A stretch of DNA of 21,853 bases. Origin: a virus. Every line of letters begins with the position of its first letter. The stretch's first letter is position 1. The DNA is taken from the IMG/VR virus record IMGVR_UViG_3300037427_001625, positions 1 through 21,853 of that record. One strand, 5' to 3'. Positions 21,632-21,853 of this stretch are shown piece after piece. A model generated the notes under the pieces. It was not told the origin of the DNA, made no database searches, and saw only the letters and a program-made list of their open reading frames with translations. The position numbers and the translations under genes are program-made.

Positions 21632-21853
21632 TTATTCTTTACCTAAGTATAGTGTCTTCAATGGATGTCTGGATGTAGACTTAGTTGCATGATAATAATC
21701 AATCTTTGCAAGTCCAATAGATGTTCCAGCATCAGTGGATATAGGTTCAACATATAGTTTAACACCTTCGGGAAGATGTTTCAAGTACTCATAGTTTGCT
21801 ACACAATTCAAAGCACATCCACCAGTTAATACTAAATTCTTCTCACCTGTAAC
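21632..21853 (-). CDS. Third carbamoyltransferase, end of an N-terminal domain gene (partial)
   Basis: The frame is open to the right edge, so only the last 73 residues are seen. They include NLVLTGGCALNCVANYEYL, then VEPISTDAGTSIG, then RHPLKTLYLGKE and a stop. This matches the end of the split N-domain gene at 5385-6476 (NVVLSGGYFLNCV, GGTSIG, RHPLTSLFLG) motif for motif. It stops at the same domain boundary, so this copy also lacks a fused C-terminal domain. Its partner gene, if any, lies outside the window. Confidence 0.85.
   Translation of the reverse strand, partial: VTGEKNLVLTGGCALNCVANYEYLKHLPEGVKLYVEPISTDAGTSIGLAKIDYYHATKSTSRHPLKTLYLGKE

Overview
The window is AT-rich, densely packed double-stranded DNA phage sequence. 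It looks like part of the genome of a T4-like marine cyanophage (a myovirus of Prochlorococcus or Synechococcus). The T4 side is shown by homologues of gp32, gp59 and gp33 in the T4 order, and by T4-type late promoters (TATAAATA or CATAAATA). The cyanobacterial side is shown by a DUF1825 protein, a DUF4278 protein, a ferredoxin-dependent bilin reductase, PhoH, and host-like metabolic genes (purM, purN, pyrE, thyX, glutaredoxin). Most genes overlap their neighbours by 1-60 nt. No tRNA, CRISPR array or transposon was seen.

Layout. (1) 1-1699, plus strand: the 3' part of a virion fibre-like gene with GxGY repeats and an apparent beta-propeller insert. (2) 16033 down to 1700, minus strand, in order of transcription: a full-length carbamoyltransferase; small proteins including a membrane protein and a DUF6433-like protein; purM-purN; a cassette region of very small genes with their own promoters and terminators (about 10184-11090); a 2OG hydroxylase; pyrE; thyX; small ORFs; a carbamoyltransferase split into two genes whose order is the reverse of the usual domain order; phoH; a PD-(D/E)XK nuclease; gp33; gp59; DUF1825; and gp32 with its own promoter and structured leader. 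(3) 16067-16747, plus strand: a lone bilin reductase, convergent with glutaredoxin. (4) 17022-18923, minus strand: a fibre-like structural protein behind a late promoter. (5) 19006-19809, plus strand: a heptose epimerase (HldD family). (6) 21853 down to 19772, minus strand: the end of a third carbamoyltransferase, a HAD phosphatase, a cupin and two 2OG-Fe(II) oxygenases.

How the genes fit together. gp59, gp32, the nuclease and gp33 serve phage replication, recombination and late transcription. PurM, PurN, PyrE, ThyX and glutaredoxin probably support nucleotide supply. The bilin reductase alters host pigment metabolism. HldD, the HAD phosphatase, the cupin and the carbamoyltransferases suggest synthesis and decoration of a sugar or another hydroxylated substrate, which the sequence does not identify.

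The most unusual signals are the three carbamoyltransferase loci, one of them split at the domain boundary with the C-terminal domain gene first; a bilin reductase with Glu where the usual catalytic Asp stands; terminators embedded in the coding sequence of convergent neighbours; and a small gene flanked by composite direct repeats.
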